64,000 nt of DNA, from positions 11,808,908-11,872,907 of the forward strand of contig NC_040021.1 in the NCBI RefSeq assembly GCF_000972845.2, given 5' to 3'. This document shows, in pieces, positions 25,501 through 38,740 of this stretch (position 1 is its first letter; each line of letters begins with the position of its first letter). Both the position numbers and the translations under genes were made by a program. The notes beneath the pieces were generated by a model that was not told the origin of the DNA, did not search any database, and saw only the letters and a program-made list of their open reading frames with translations. This DNA comes from Larimichthys crocea (taxonomy: Eukaryota > Chordata > Actinopteri > Sciaenidae).

Positions 25501-28500
25501 CAGGTTGATGCCTCATTCCCTGGTAAATAAGCAAACCCTTTGGGTGACCATCGATATTTTTTTTCCAAGTAATGTCACCGCCTCTACAGTAAGACTAATA
25601 TTTATCAACGTCCTGTGCAGAAAAAATATTTACAGAGTAACAAAGTTAGAAATCGTAAAATGATGCACCATAAATACATTAAATCCCACACATGGAAGCT
25701 TCCACAAAGCAGTACTTTTGCTAAAGGCATACTTTCTGTGTGTAGTTAAGACAAAACAAAAAAAAAAGGGTTTTGAAAAATTGCGCTTTGTGCCCGGCGC
25801 GAGAACGTTTATCATAAGTAACAAATGAAGACAACATTATGCATGCAGCTTGACTGCCCTGTGCTTGTTCAACATTGCAAACGCTTGCCGACAATGCCCC
25901 CCCTCAAGAGCAGAGGGGTCCCCCCCCACCGCAACCCCAGAGAAGGAGGATACAGTGATTATTTTCCCCAGCTGTGATTTATTAGATTAAAGAGTCAGTG
26001 ATTAAATGGTAGTCGGTGGCTGTAAACAGCCGAGAGGGCTGGAAATCTTTGGGCGGTTAGCTTCACCAGGCGGTAATTACCCTGGTCCCATGTATTCTAG
26101 TTTAGGCCCGTAACTAAGAGACGGACGCCCTCTTTTTCTTTTTTGTCCTGCGCTAATCTGTAAGTGTCAGCGAGTTGGCATGGCCAGGAGGGAGCCGTCC
26201 ACACAACTGCCAGGGAGGTAGGTGGTAAATGTGTGGTGCGTGTGTATGTGTCTTTGCAGGAGCCAGGGGGGGGTGGTGGTGTTACTTGGCGGGACCTGAT
26301 ATTTTCGGCGGTAGAAGCAAAAGGGCCTGTCAACAAACACGCTCAAGAAAGGGAGAGCTTTCGCTTGAGGCAATTAGATGTTATCTGAGAAAGAATTAGA
26401 GCTCCTCGGCTTGACAATAAGGCCAGCACCCTGCATGAGCGCACTGGCCCATTCAAAGCGAGCCAAGCACACTGGGACAACGCACGTTTACACCGGCATC
26501 CCCTTTCAACAGATCAGACCAGCGAGTTGATGGACAACTGAGCCAAAAAAGAAATTCTCTGCTTCGGCGTTTCTAATTATACTGTCAATTATACAATGCA
26601 GTGACAGTTAATGTGAAGAATAGTTTACAATAAAACTGCATAATACAAACAAATGTTCAATTACATACAGTACCAGCCACAAGTAAAGTTATCTAAGCCA
26701 ATCTCTTGTTTTGTAAATTATAGAGCTCAACATGTGGGAAAAAATGTGCTTTAAAATTACAGTAATGGAAGTTAGGAAATAGTAAAACTGCCATCAAGTC
26801 TGTGTACTTACATCAAGCTGACATCTTCTTACCCAAAACGGTATAATGATACAGCAACTAAAGACGTGTCAATGGAACCATTTTATGCCTTTTCTATATC
26901 AATAGTTACCAATCATTTTCACACATTTAATTCAACATTACAACACTTCAAAAGGCCTCAGTGGCAATATGTGAAACCCGTACTAAAGTTGCAGACAATT
27001 TCTGTACCAAAAAATTATTTTGCATCTGCACTATCAGCAAAGTTTCACAGTTCGACTCCGCCCATCGGCTCCCCCGCGCCTCGCCGATGCATCTGCCAAA
27101 CGCTCGAGCCCCCAACCTGCGCCGCCCCTGTCCCATATTCCTTAAGACGGCGGTATCGGGGGAGTCCCCGCTGACGTGCGATCCTTCATGTGGACGATGC
27201 GTGGGCAGAAGAAACTTGCAACAGGTGCCACCCGATGAGGCTTGATCCGCGGCCCTTTGTGCCTGAGCAGGAGTGGGAGTGGGAGAGGCCACAGGGGTCA
27301 TGCTGACCCGAGAGCAGGGCGCGCCATACCGACTGTCTGACTGGAGGGTTCAAACGTCAAAACAAGCCATGTACAAAATTATACTCGACCATTTTTCTTC
27401 CCTGACATTTCTAAGGAGTAAAGAACTAATGAACGGGTGGATGTTGTGATCATATTGATGTTTCTAGTCATCAAATCGTTCATATCTGTTAATCAACTTT
27501 TAAAACTTAATTTATTACAGATATGAAAGGGTTTTTTTTTTACCGATTAAGAGCCTGAATCTGTATACTGAAAGTAAACTAAAGTAAAAGGCTACAAATA
27601 TATAATATATATATATAAATTGCGGGGTTCTTCACCATCAATATTTGGAATTTTATTTTCATATATAACATTGACAAAGTATAAAAATATTATAAATTAA
27701 AACGCATATTTAAATGTAGAAATAAAAGTAAACACCCCCCCCAAAAAAGGAAAGATAACACTGAATTTTGCCTTTTTTAAAAACATACACACCCCAAAAA
27801 AGAAATGTAGAAGGAAATGTAGGTGGAAAAATAAAACTATGGCTTGTTTCCACCTTTCATCTGAGCTGGCGGCTTTAAAAAATGACTAACTTTTGTTGAT
27901 GTATGAATCGGCGGGGAGTCTATTTATCAGCAGGCCCTCTGCGGTCGCCCGCTTGGGTCCCTCAAGTCACAAGCCGCGTCGCTCCCCTTTGACTGATTAA
28001 TTAGCCAATCAGAGGACATTTTTCACTGGGCGGCAGAATGGTTTATTTCAGCTAATGCCGGGCTTTCGAGCTGAGGCCCGTTGGAGCCTCGTCGGCTCTT
28101 TCGGCCTGCCTGAGTGGCCGGGCAGAGGGGCAAGGGAGATAAATCAAGCTGGGCTGGCCCCTCCATGTGGCTCCCCTAACTAAACCCCCTGAGGAGGGCA
28201 CGGTGGTGGAGAAGGAGGGGGAAAGAGAGGGGGATGCAGGACGGCCAGGGGCACTGCTCGCCCGCCGATAAGCACGGGGAGCACAGGGCTGCCAAAGTGC
28301 CTTCATTTAGAAGTGGCCGGGGCTTTTTGATATCTCGGCAGAGAGAGCCTGTCGTTTGTCATGCCGTGAGTAATTGTGTTGAGGGGCACAAGAGGAGGCA
28401 GGAGATGGAGGGGGCTCGCAAGCGTGGGATGGGTGATGGATAACAGAAAGCCATGTAGATGGACAGGTGCTCCACCACATTGATAACCCTCACTGGTCAG

Positions 28501-30457
28501 GGAGTGTAAATAATGGTTTTAGGCATACATTTTCAGGTGGCTACACGTTAAGGGGGTTGTGGGTGAAATGGTGGTCAACCATTTATCTTGTAGATAATGG
28601 TTTGTATTTAAAGTGTAATAAACCGGTATATACACTCAGGGCACTTTATTAGGTACACCTGCGCAATCTAAAGCAATTTGATACAACAACTATAAATTTT
28701 TACCTTTATGAAGTTTATAATGTTCAGTTTTTTATGACATTGTCACAGAGTGTAAATTCAATAATAGGCTTATTACTGAGGTCATAAGCGTATCAATTTT
28801 TTGTCCTCCCTATTCACAAACAAGGAGGGCAGAACCCCTCTCAGCACAGCACCATCTCAAACTATGACCTCAATGCTAAAACATAATTATGGTTCAAACC
28901 CCGAAGGGGTACAACCCTATTGTGTTTGTGTCAGTTTATTATTGTTTGCCATCTAATACTGCAGCTCAAATCTCTGTGAGCAGGAATGAGATAGAAACAT
29001 GAAACTTGGTCCAGTAACTGGAAAAGATGTGCAAATGCTACCCAAGAAATATAAGTACCAACTGGCCAAATGGTGGCACCTTAATTAAATGATGGAATGG
29101 CTATTAGTCTGATTGATTTCAAATTGGACACTCAATGTCCAGCTCAATATGCTCTACAAAAAAGGCCTCTTGCATCACCGTAATGAATTTTTGCTAATTT
29201 GCATAATGTAAAAACATGTTATATAACTTTTATTATTTTTATTTTGACTTGATCAACACCAATTGCCATTGCTGGACTGAGATTGTACTACAAAAGAGCA
29301 CAACTGGTTGAAAAATATAACCGGCTTTAATCAAAATATCCACACAAAAGGATGTAGCTCAGCAGGAAACTGGCCATAACAAATGATACAACTTGGTAGA
29401 TATCTTCAGACTGTGTTCGGGACGAGGTCTACCGAAGCATTTTGGGCCTGACCCATAGGGGGTGCCACAAATACTACAAAACAGAAAACACAAATAGAAT
29501 TTCATTTTTAGTGCGCCATACTGATTGGTACAAGCGGGTGTGACCTATCACATATTGCCCCTTTGAGCAGTCCTGGTTAAATTCATATCCTGTGTTATCC
29601 CGTGAGTATACACACAGATGTGTTCAGATCCGATGGGGAGGGTCGGACAAAACGTTGAGTGTGCATTTATTGAAACTGCATACACTGGGATGATGAAACA
29701 AGTGTGTGATCGGTCTCACTACTTCTTCATACAAAGTTAAACTTGCTGAAGACTTGCTCGGCTTTGTCTGAAACTCACAAGTTGCTGCTGGTTGTTATAC
29801 TGAAATGAACATGACCATGTAAAAACAAAACAAATAATTAACATTGTAGGCATCATAAAAGTAGACTGAACAGACGACTGGTATAATGTTAGTGCCTAAA
29901 ATCCCTGACCTGTGATACATTCTAAGGAAGATGTAGCCATCAACACACCTACTTAGGATTGTTTATGATGATCAGAATCAGTGAACTTTTCACAATAAAA
30001 GATTTTGTTTTATTTTAAGCCTACAGAGTGGTCAGCCATGCACATAACGCTAATGTTTTTAAGCCACACAGCTACAGTACAGCGTTCTTAAATTGTCTTT
30101 TTTTCCCCCCCTTCTGTTTCCAAGCTATTTGCAATGCAGTGGTTATGTATGAAAAGCGTTCCTTCTACATTCTAGTTTCAGATATTTTTATATAAAAATA
30201 CATCGTGCATAAAAGTGGAAAATGTTTTGAATTTCAAAGTTAAATAAAAAAATAATAATTAAAAAAAGGATTTCATCCAACACCACAGCACAACTCTCCG
30301 GACACTAGTTCAGGTCAAACACAATAAAGGATGAGACTTTATGGCTACCTGTATACAACCAATTAATATGAAGGAGTTAAAATCCGTCCCATGTGCTCAT
30401 ATGTTCTTTTCAACACAGGCCATGTTGCCTTTGATGAACAGAGGCATGTGGGAGAGC

Positions 30458-30488
<31 letters not shown>

Positions 30489-33400
30489 CTGCCTGTCTGC
30501 GATTCAGGGAGCGTTGCGAGCAGCGATAAGAGGCGAGCAGGAAGCACATCACTGCGGGAGGAAGGAAAACCCCAGCAGTGGGGGACTGGTGGAAGGGAGG
30601 CTGGAGAGACAGCAGTGGGTGGTGGGTGAAGTGCTGGAAGATTCATGAGCGGGAAGGAGGGCAGCTCTGGAGAAGCTGATCCAGATTTGGATAATGTGAC
30701 CAGTGGCTACATGTGAAAACTCCACCACCTAACGTTGATATAGTCACTGTTTAGGAACACAATTCTTTGGGGTATTGAGATTATTGTATACTGCAGAGTG
30801 TATTTCGTGCTCCCAACAATACTGTAAGCACAGATCAGGGTGCGTCGAGGGTCAATGGCAGTGTCATGGACACACTCGCAGGAGATCCTGCACAATGCCT
30901 AGAGCTTGATTGGTCCATCACCCTCTTTACCTCTTCCCAGCAACCTTAGATGTTGCCGGGCTTCGACACAGGACCTCATGGGAAGCCATTGTAATTGTGT
31001 ACAGTGTTTTCGATACGGTCAATGGTGTCCCTCCTGGCTGAAAAATAACAACCCATAACCAAACGATTAGGGAGAAAATGATGCTGTGTATTGCTTGCAT
31101 TTCCAATGTTAATCAGCTAGGGAGCAGCAGCCATTGTGATGTTATGGCACGGCACCTGCGGGGGAATAGAGAAGGTTTTTCTCATGCAATTTATGGATTT
31201 GAAGATGCCAATTTCTTCAAGCTAAATGCTTGAGATAAACAGAGGAAGCCAGCGAGAGGCTTTTCTGGGTCTCTGAGTCCAAAAGCTACATTTGTCATTG
31301 TCCTCTGGTTCTGTGTGGGATCAGCAGAACTTGACACTAACAAGACCAGGGAATGTATTCATTCTGTTAAATATATAGAAGTTCTGTGTCTGCTTGTGTC
31401 ACTTTTCACGTCTTCATAATGATAATCCCATCGTCTTTCTGATGCTGCATGAACATTAGGTCTGTTCCAAACAGCGGATCTAAAATGTCCATACAATCTC
31501 ACCAGTGGGATTATTGTGATTTTCATTATGCAATACTTATTTAACATGATTTTACTTGTCAATATATTCATCTTAGTAAGGCAGAAAACTAGTGTGTGAA
31601 TCAATTGTAGTCCCTGCAAATACAAAAAGAATTGCAACCATAAGAATAATAAAGAATTACTTAAATTCGATGGCAGCCAATTTGTAATAAAAAATAAATA
31701 AATAAAAAGAGACTGAACACAGATTAATCTTACTAAGTAAGATTTAGTTTTTGATAAGTAAGCCAAAAGAACTTACTGGACCTGAAATGCAACTTGCACC
31801 TGCCCGAGCCTGTAAGCTACATTTCAGAAGTATGAGAGCCAGCATAACGCCAAATGGCAAAGTGACTTTTTTTTTCTTCTTTTTTTTGCAAGTGTCATCA
31901 TTTGAGATTTCTGCACACCTCATCCCAATTTGGATTTGCCTTTAATAATGCCCGCTGGCATCATAACTACCTGATGTGAGCGCTCCAAGACAGAAGTAGA
32001 GAAGAGAGGAAGTGCAAAGAGAGGAGTAGGGCGGTAAGAGTGCAAATCCTTTAACTGGATTTAGGTGCTCTTGCTGCCATCACTGGCCTGTTGGCGGTGT
32101 TAAAGCCGCACGCTGTGACATGGCTAATCTAGGGCCAAGGGCTGCTCAGGAGCTGGGCCCCGTAGAAGCGGAAGGATCACATGATGCCGCGGCAACTGAT
32201 GGAGGCATCAGCACCAGTGGTCATCCTGAATTACCAAGACAGAGGCTGATAAGCTTGAGCCACTTGGCCAGAGGTGTGTCACCTCCTCCACCTGTGCATA
32301 CATGACACTGACTGGATTAAGAAAGATCACAGGTCTGCCATCTCAGTTTAGTGTCAATGCAAAAAGAGATTTAAAGTTTGGACAACATATTTTTTGACAA
32401 GAGAAGACTGATTGACTAGATCTTATGAATATAATGCTATTTTATGTGTGTTAGTCATTATCAGCTCCCTATTCTGTTTGATCATAACCTGTGAAAGCAT
32501 CCAGAACAATCCTGATCATGTTGTATAACATAATTCATGGATTTGTTTTCATGGTGCATCTGTTTCTTGAAAAACTGAAATTGCTGCCAAAATTTAACTT
32601 ACGAGTAAGATAGATTATTTTATTTTTTAAATAATAAATGTAAACGGATCTTGATGTCTCTTACCTGCTCCTGGTCTTTGGCAGATTTTGGTCTTTTCCC
32701 AAAGATACAGTTCAGGTCTGTTTCAGTACGGGACGACAGATCCTTTCCTGAAGAGGAAAAAAAAAATCATTTAAAAACAGGATAAAATTAAACAAACACA
32801 CAGACTGAGATTTTATTTTTTCAAATGTATGTAAAGGTGGGAAAAAACAATTGTCATGGTGACATTTTCACCAACGCACCTGCAAAAAAATAATACCAAT
32901 ACAATCAAAGGGCAACGGTTTTATCTAGGCAACCTGTAATTGTGTGTGTATTAGGGGTTAGACGGTAGGGGGAGGTGGTCTCTTGACTAAAGAAAGGGGA
33001 GGTTTACGTGGTTTATTTCTTGCTCCAGGGATAAAACAGCAAAGAAAAATAAACACACGACGAGGTCTACCACACCACGCCTCCGGATTCCCATTTTCAA
33101 GCCGGGCCTCAAAGACTCCTGAAGCACACAGTCGTCTGTCTCAAGCCCGGGTCCTGTTCGTACAGCTGCATCCTCTTCCTTCAGCGGGGCTCTGATAACA
33201 TTTGGTTATTTATTGCTTTTAAACCTCTATCTCCCCTTAACTCTTGGCTTTGAAAGTAGCTGCACATGCAGGTCTAAGAAGTAAAACCAAGAAAGTATGT
33301 TGAAAACTAAAACAAATGAGGAAAGGAGAAGAGGGGGGGGGCTGTGGTGTTTGTCATCTAGTGAACTTGGGTCAAAAGTAAAATTATGCCCAATCTTTCT

Positions 33401-36400
33401 GCGGTTTGGATGAGGAAGTACCTGTCAAAATTGCTCAGGCTCTCAGGTGAAAGTGCAAATAACAGTGTTCTGATAAAAAGGAGCTTAAATCTATTTTTCC
33501 CATAAACGCTCTAAAAGGTGACTGAGTGTCATTACGCAGGACGAAGCATGGGCACTGCTAACATGCAGTGGAAAGTGTTAGTGAATACATGCTGGTTTCC
33601 AAGGACACTGTTGAAATGGCAACTACTGTTAGCAATAATAACTAGTCGAACCAGACCAGCAAATCACAGAGACTCTACAGATAAAAACATAAATTTGTTG
33701 AATTAACAAACTACTAAAAAAAGATAAATAAGATAGAAGACGTTGAGCCATATCAATGTATTATTTGAAAGGGGACTGGATTTAGATGTGATGTGGTTTT
33801 TGTTAAACCAAAGACTGCGATAAAACCCGACCACTAGAGCAATGGATGGAGAGTTGTAGTTAAATTCTGCATCAACCACCCTTGCTGCTGTGACAGGTGA
33901 TAGATGGAGGCAGCAATTAAAACTGGGTTACTGGTTTATGCTGTGGGACCCCGGACCTAAGCAGCAGAGATTTTGGTGCCTTTCCCCACAAACAAAGGCC
34001 ATCAATCCTCAGTGCTGGCAGTGAGGGAACCAGCCTGAACAGGATATCAATAAAAAAATAAAAAAATAAAAAGCAGGAGAGAGGAGTAAGGAGGAGGCCT
34101 GCATGGAGACAGAGAGAGAGATGTTTGCAAGGTTTTAAAGGCGCTGCTGTAGCCAAAAGGTTTTTTTTTTCACAGCCATGTTTTTACAGATTTAATAGAG
34201 GGCAATTAACCAATCAATTCATATTAAATGACTGACAAACGAACAATATAGATGTTCAGTGTGCGTATGAAATCAGACACTTAATGACGGATTCAACTGT
34301 TCACCTTTGCCGGCTCACTATGAGAACTATAAGAGTAGAACCTGTCATCTTCAACTTCTCAGGTAACAAGCTTAGCGACACTAAATCTATTACCAAGCCT
34401 TAACTTGGCAACGGCTTCACAGGGAGGGGAGCGGGCATCAGCGCAATCACGGAAAGCATGTAACCAGGTGTGGCAGGGTGCATGTTGACCGGTAACTGTT
34501 TGCATGAAACCACAAGTTAGGGTAAGGCAATGGCAAGAGAAGAGGAGTCAATAAAACATCATAGGTGTGAGATGAATCATTTAAACATCTGAAAACTGAC
34601 AGCTTCACGTTCAAAGTGAAGTTTACAGCCGACGGCAGGACTCTCAGGTTTGCAATTAAGTTAGTGGCTTATGGACAGGTGAGTAGTGCCAGCGTCCCTT
34701 CTGTTGCATGACAACAGTTGCGGCCCCTTTAGGAAAGACGGATTAAAGTGGTGTCATGTTGCCAAAAGACAGTTGAAATGACAGGTCTGCTGCCTGAAGA
34801 GTGACAAACTGGCTTAAGATTGAATTCCAGCTCAAACACTCCCACCTGCATATCAGTTAAACCGCCTCTCTCTCTCTCTGCTGTCCAACGGTGAAAAACA
34901 AAAACACTGTAAGAGAGTGGATGTGACGTGTCTTATGTAACAAACGGATAACGTCAGATGCTACCTAGCTTGCCCTGGCGTTGACATCAGTGACCATGAT
35001 AATGGAAAGGCTCTCCTCAAATGGATTAGACCTTAAAGTCCTGCAGGATCTAACTTCATCGGTTGACAGCAGGTTGGGGTACGCAAAAGTTCAGACAGCG
35101 CAAATGTCTGATGGCCGACAGACAAATGTGGCTGTGTCCTCTTTAAGATATTTTTTTTTAAAACTCAGTTGGAATACCATTTTCCAAACCCCTTAAAGCA
35201 AAGAGAATAAATGGTGCAGTGCTGTCGTGAGGTGATATTTAGAGACGGCATGGATACGTTCATAATCAAAAGCAGAAAACTAGAATATGGGGCACAAGCA
35301 AAAGGATCTCCTGCACGAGTCACAAAATTTGCTGTTGTATCATTTCAATAAAGTGTGTATAAAGAGTGAGGGCAGGAAGGACGCATCCTGTGCAAAATAG
35401 GAAACACAAGAGTCATCATCACACCCCTCAAAGTCTGTGCTTCGTGTCTTGAGTTGGGGGCTTTGTGTGGCGCATCTTATCCGTCAGGGACGAGAGCTTT
35501 TTCTGGCTCCTGCCAAATTAAGATCACGAAAACAGGGTGAGAGGGTACGGGGGAGAGACTCAGGCCACTTCTTATCTGGCGGGGTCATCTAATGGGTCAC
35601 ACAGCCCCTGGGAGGTGTTGTTTCTGGGGGGGCCTGTAAATGGACATGCCAGATGCCCCAAACAGGAAACAGGAAGTTGCTATTGAATGACGTAAAATAT
35701 AAAAGGCTCTTTCCAGGTGAGGCAAAAGTGAAGATATTTTGTTTTCCCATGCATGTTGACCCGGTGAGGTCCATATGAACCAAAAACGATTACAGATTAA
35801 TTACTTTAACACGTTAGTATTTATTACTTTTTTTTTTTTGCAAAAGGACTTTAACGAATTACTGCACACCCTACCCTGATAATCTTATTAAGAAACTGTG
35901 CCTGTAATCACTCAACTATGCTCCAAGTAAAGCCACTCAGCAGTAAAATATGGGCTCGTGGTTATTCATTTTTGGTCTCCAGTGGTCCTGAACACTAAAT
36001 TCCCCCTCGTGCCTATCAGTGTACTGGCCTTGACCAGCAAATCTTGACTTCCTGGCATGTAAAGGAGTAATGAAAGTACAAGAAAGAGTTATTAATAACC
36101 TCCCCTAGCACTGACCGGGACAACTGACCCAGCACAGGCTGACAGAGCTCTGATCAGGATCTGTGATCTGAGCCAAGTGCACAAGGCTCAACCAGGAGTA
36201 AAGGAGGCTTTCTGTCTGTGGTGATGCCCTTAAATCAGCACATGGTTGCCCTTTAACTATTTGAGTTGGTGCAAGTCTGAGTAGAATTACAGGAATATTT
36301 TTTGCAGATAACTCGTGTAATTACTGTTGAGAACGAGAAAAAACAACTCCTCTTTCTTTTCTGCAGCTGTGATGAAATGTCAGCTGTCAAAAGAGAAAAC

Positions 36401-38550
36401 GCACCTTTAGTGAACTTCATATAATGGACCCTCTTTCTGGAAGTCTTGGACTTCTCTTCCAAGCTGAATCCTTTCTGCTCCTCTGGTGGAGGTTCTGTAG
36501 ACAGAAAGAAAAACATGTGTAGAAATGTAACATGTTAACTAATACCGTACATCTTTACCAGCTCAGATATATTATAAATGATATAAATAAGCTTTGTTTC
36601 CCAGAACACTGATAATGAAGATGTTCATTGTATGTCAGTGACTGTATCTCTCCTAAATCTCTCCTAAATGTTGCAGTGCAGCACCCTCTACTGTCCCAGA
36701 GGTGGAACAAGCCTGTTCACATTTTAACTGTGCCACACTGTAGTAAATAATAATAATGTATCTGATGGTATATTAACCTGCCAATTAGAGAGAAATAAGA
36801 GCTGAATAGTAACTTCATTTTTTACACAACTGACACACACTTCGATTCTGCAGTTCATACATACCGGTGTTGTTGCTGCTGTTTTGCCCATGGTGGTTGT
36901 TCAGTTGAGCAAGAAGCTCATTGAAATCGTCTTGGTGGGCGATCCAGTTATCCTGTGAACACAGCACAACTCAAAACAACAGAACCGACTAACTTCTGTG
37001 TGTCAATCAAATATCTTGATAGTGTTTCGATATAATTTCATAAGAAATGTGGGAATAAATATACATTTGTTATATTACATTACATTACATTACATTATAT
37101 ACATTAAATTTCATTAACAGAAACTATGACTAAGTATGTTTGTCAATGGCTTTTTTTTCTATGGCTTTCTAAGATGAAGAGACAGTGCTGATGCTTTATA
37201 TCAGTGCTGATGTTTCTATTATGTTGCCGTCGTTTTAGCTAGATGTACCTAATAAACTGGCACCTGAGTACATATTCGTCTGCATTAGAGCTTTCAAACC
37301 AAAACCTTCATCAGACATCACCTCTCAGTTATTATTTTTCACATATTTTGTGATGTGTTTTTAACTTCTGAGTCCTTCAGAAAGCATCAACAAAAAGGAA
37401 TAACATACGCAGAAATGCAAACGTTTGAAAGGAATTAAGTTGTCACCTGTTTCATATTTTTATGACTGAACTTGAACTATGGCATCAGGCCTATAATGCT
37501 TTGAAATCAGGTAATAAAATGGCCAGTTTTAGTATTTGTGATTTTTAGTCTTGTTACCAATGCAATATGATTATGATGACGATTAAGTAATCCGAGTCAA
37601 AAATATATTTATTGCTTTTAGGATGTGTTAAAACACGACAACAAAAGGAAGTTCGTGTCAAGTCACAAAGTGTTACATGTGCTCACCTCATAGCTGGCAG
37701 TGGTTCCAAGTCCATGATTGTTGTTTTTCACTTTTACTTTGATGTGGTCAGTGGAGCCTTGCTCACTTCTGCCCAGACCCTGACACAAAAATGAGAAGAC
37801 ATAACATGTGACACTGATGTTCAACAACTCATCAGTTCACTGCCAGTCTCTAAATACAAATCAGCACATTTTGACCCTCACCTTGCCCTTGGACCAGCCC
37901 ATTCGCTCCAGCATCCTCTGGCCAAACTTGGTTTCATCTTTGCTCCAGGCGCTGTTCCTAGGGTCAACAGACCACTTCTGTTTCCTGCGGGCTGCACAGA
38001 GATCATCGTTACATAACATCCAACAAAACGTTACATAACCGATCAGGACAAGCAGCACGAACCGAGGTGAGACATAACGCGTCTGCATGTGCAGTAATAG
38101 TTAAATAGTAATAAAGTCTTGTGTGCATGCGAACACTGACTGACAGCTGTCAACATTACAGGAGCAGAGACACTAGTTTACACTCTGACCATGCGCTGAT
38201 GCGAAAACAAGGCTTCACAGCTACACGTGTTTGTAAAACATGAATCAAAAATAAATGAACAACAAAGATATTCGACTGTTTAAGTCAACACATCTGGTTA
38301 AAACGAGTTAAAACAGCGAAGACGCGTCAGTCAACACGTGTTTACGCGCTGCTATCATGCTAACGCTGGCTTTACTTTAACGTTTAGCACGAAATACTGA
38401 ATGTTTTCAGAGTCAAATCTCCTGCCAGGCGGTGTCCGCGTCTTTGGCAAACACCACATTAAAAAAATACACGCTGATACACTGAGAGAAAACAGAAAAT
38501 ATCCATGAAAACTCTGAAGAAATGAACGTACGCTCAGCAAGCATGGACAT
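19574..38550 (-). CDS. pinx1: PINX1, G-patch telomerase inhibitor and nucleolar protein
   Basis: Seven exons: 38,550-38,532; 37,991-37,882; 37,779-37,687; 36,952-36,865; 36,494-36,405; 32,747-32,665; 20,272-19,574 (1,182 nt, 393 aa, TAA). All junctions are GT-AG and keep frame. The N-terminus MSMLAEPRRKQKWSVDP is nearly the same as in mammals. The G-patch (about residues 27-72) contains FGQRMLERMGWSKGKGLG and ends near NNHGLG. A DNWIAHQDDFNELLAQLN segment, FSLEEKSK...RVHYMKFTKGKDL and DLNCIFGKR follow, all PINX1 hallmarks. TMQEYFAQRMAQLKKARG starts the tail, which carries several polylysine runs among acidic stretches, fitting nucleolar localisation. Known PINX1 binds TERT and TRF1, restrains telomerase and helps rRNA and snoRNA maturation. 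The fish protein is longer than human (328 aa), through its tail. Intron 6 is 12.4 kb. Confidence 0.95.
22482..22506. repeat. Short (CA)n tract, imperfect
   Basis: CA repeats interrupted once by AA, inside pinx1 intron 6. Confidence 0.8.
23437..23480. repeat. CTC/CCT-rich tract
   Basis: Imperfect CTCCTC triplet repeat of about 44 bases in pinx1 intron 6. It explains the proline- or arginine-rich open frames around it. Confidence 0.8.
24540..24750 (+). mobile_element. Dispersed repeat resembling a LINE 3' tail
   Basis: GGAAGTTTTTCCTTGACATC, then GCCAAGTGCTTGCTCATGG, GGGATAACTTCTGTTATTA and an AATTAATTGAACTGAA tail match, in order, a 3' tail common to many teleost non-LTR elements. Only the tail is present. 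The family name is left open. Confidence 0.45.
25880..26480. promoter_or_regulatory. GC-rich candidate regulatory block 1 in pinx1 intron 6
   Basis: A repeat-poor block with higher G+C than its flanks. It mixes AT-rich homeodomain-like pieces (GATTTATTAGATTAAAG near 25,975-25,991) with GC-rich stretches and has no credible coding frame. The look is that of a conserved non-coding element, but conservation cannot be tested here. Confidence 0.3.
27040..27340. promoter_or_regulatory. CpG-rich candidate regulatory block 2 in pinx1 intron 6
   Basis: About 300 bp with many CpG dinucleotides inside otherwise AT-rich intron DNA. Both strands show short open frames, as expected from the composition. 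It could be a CpG-island-like enhancer or an orphan promoter. Confidence 0.3.
27880..28450. promoter_or_regulatory. GC-rich candidate regulatory block 3 in pinx1 intron 6
   Basis: About 570 bp, repeat-poor. It contains an inverted-CCAAT context (TTAGCCAATCAGAGG near 28,001-28,015), a homeodomain-like TGATTAATTAGCC and dense GC-rich sequence. No coding frame is credible. It is the best candidate for a long-range enhancer in the intron, based on composition only. Confidence 0.35.
28630..28775 (+). mobile_element. Dispersed repeat, TTTATTAGGTACACC family, copy 1
   Basis: CACTCAGGGCACTTTATTAG leads into GTACACCTG and then AAGTTTATAATGTTCAG. The same head occurs inverted at 37,165-37,275 in this window. 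It is a teleost dispersed repeat type that I recognise by its head sequence but cannot name. Confidence 0.5.
28880..29640. repeat. Possible unclassified interspersed repeat
   Basis: Non-coding sequence with phrases such as CATGAAACTTGGTCCAG and GACCCATAGGGGGTGCCAC that resemble poorly annotated fish repeats. No termini or coding part were found, so the call is weak. Confidence 0.25.
30458..30485. repeat. (GT)n microsatellite
   Basis: About 14 GT units in pinx1 intron 6. Confidence 0.9.
32090..32305. promoter_or_regulatory. Candidate regulatory block 4 in pinx1 intron 6
   Basis: GC-richer, repeat-free stretch about 400-600 bases from exon 6, with a GATA-type motif (CTGATAAGC) and no splice-flanked coding frame. 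It is inferred from composition only. Confidence 0.25.
32748..36404 (-). other. pinx1 intron 5 (3.7 kb)
   Basis: Mainly AT-rich non-coding DNA with T and A runs; no nested gene or clear transposon was recognised. Confidence 0.7.
37072..37098. repeat. (ATTAC)n short tandem repeat
   Basis: About five units of the pentamer in pinx1 intron 3. Confidence 0.85.
37165..37275 (-). mobile_element. Dispersed repeat, TTTATTAGGTACATC family, copy 2
   Basis: On the minus strand it reads GTACTCAGGTGCCAGTTTAT followed by TAGGTACATCTAGCTAAAAC. This is the same head as the copy at 28,630, in the opposite orientation. Confidence 0.5.
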
Positions 38551-38559
38551 CCTGGGGGT

Positions 38560-38590
38560 CCTTAAACAGCTTGACGGAAGTTGCGTAGGG
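38560..38590. promoter_or_regulatory. pinx1 core promoter with ETS-type motif
   Basis: ACGGAAGTT at 38,574-38,582, about 25-35 bases upstream of the start codon, with no TATA box. ETS (GABPA-like) sites of this kind are usual in TATA-less housekeeping promoters, which fits pinx1. The start site is not determined. Confidence 0.4.
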
Positions 38591-38740
38591 GTTCAAGAAA
38601 AATGCCTGAAGACAAAACGTGTTTCTTCTAAATATGTTCTTATGCACTATTTAATGCGTGTCGTATTATATAAGGTCGAACGTGTATGAATTATTGCATC
38701 GTAATATTATTGTTATTTAGATTTATTGTGCCTCTCTTCA

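Larger units (their letters stand above)
20273..32664 (-). other. pinx1 intron 6 (12.4 kb)
   Basis: A very long intron compared with the others of this gene. It holds dispersed repeats, a (GT)n tract and several GC-rich, repeat-free blocks listed separately. No nested gene is supported: open frames inside it are short and without recognisable domains. Confidence 0.8.

Noticed and set aside
36690..36715. Another CTCF-like site (minus strand, CAGTAGAGGGTGC)
   Set aside because: Two mismatches to the core consensus; too weak beside the two reported.
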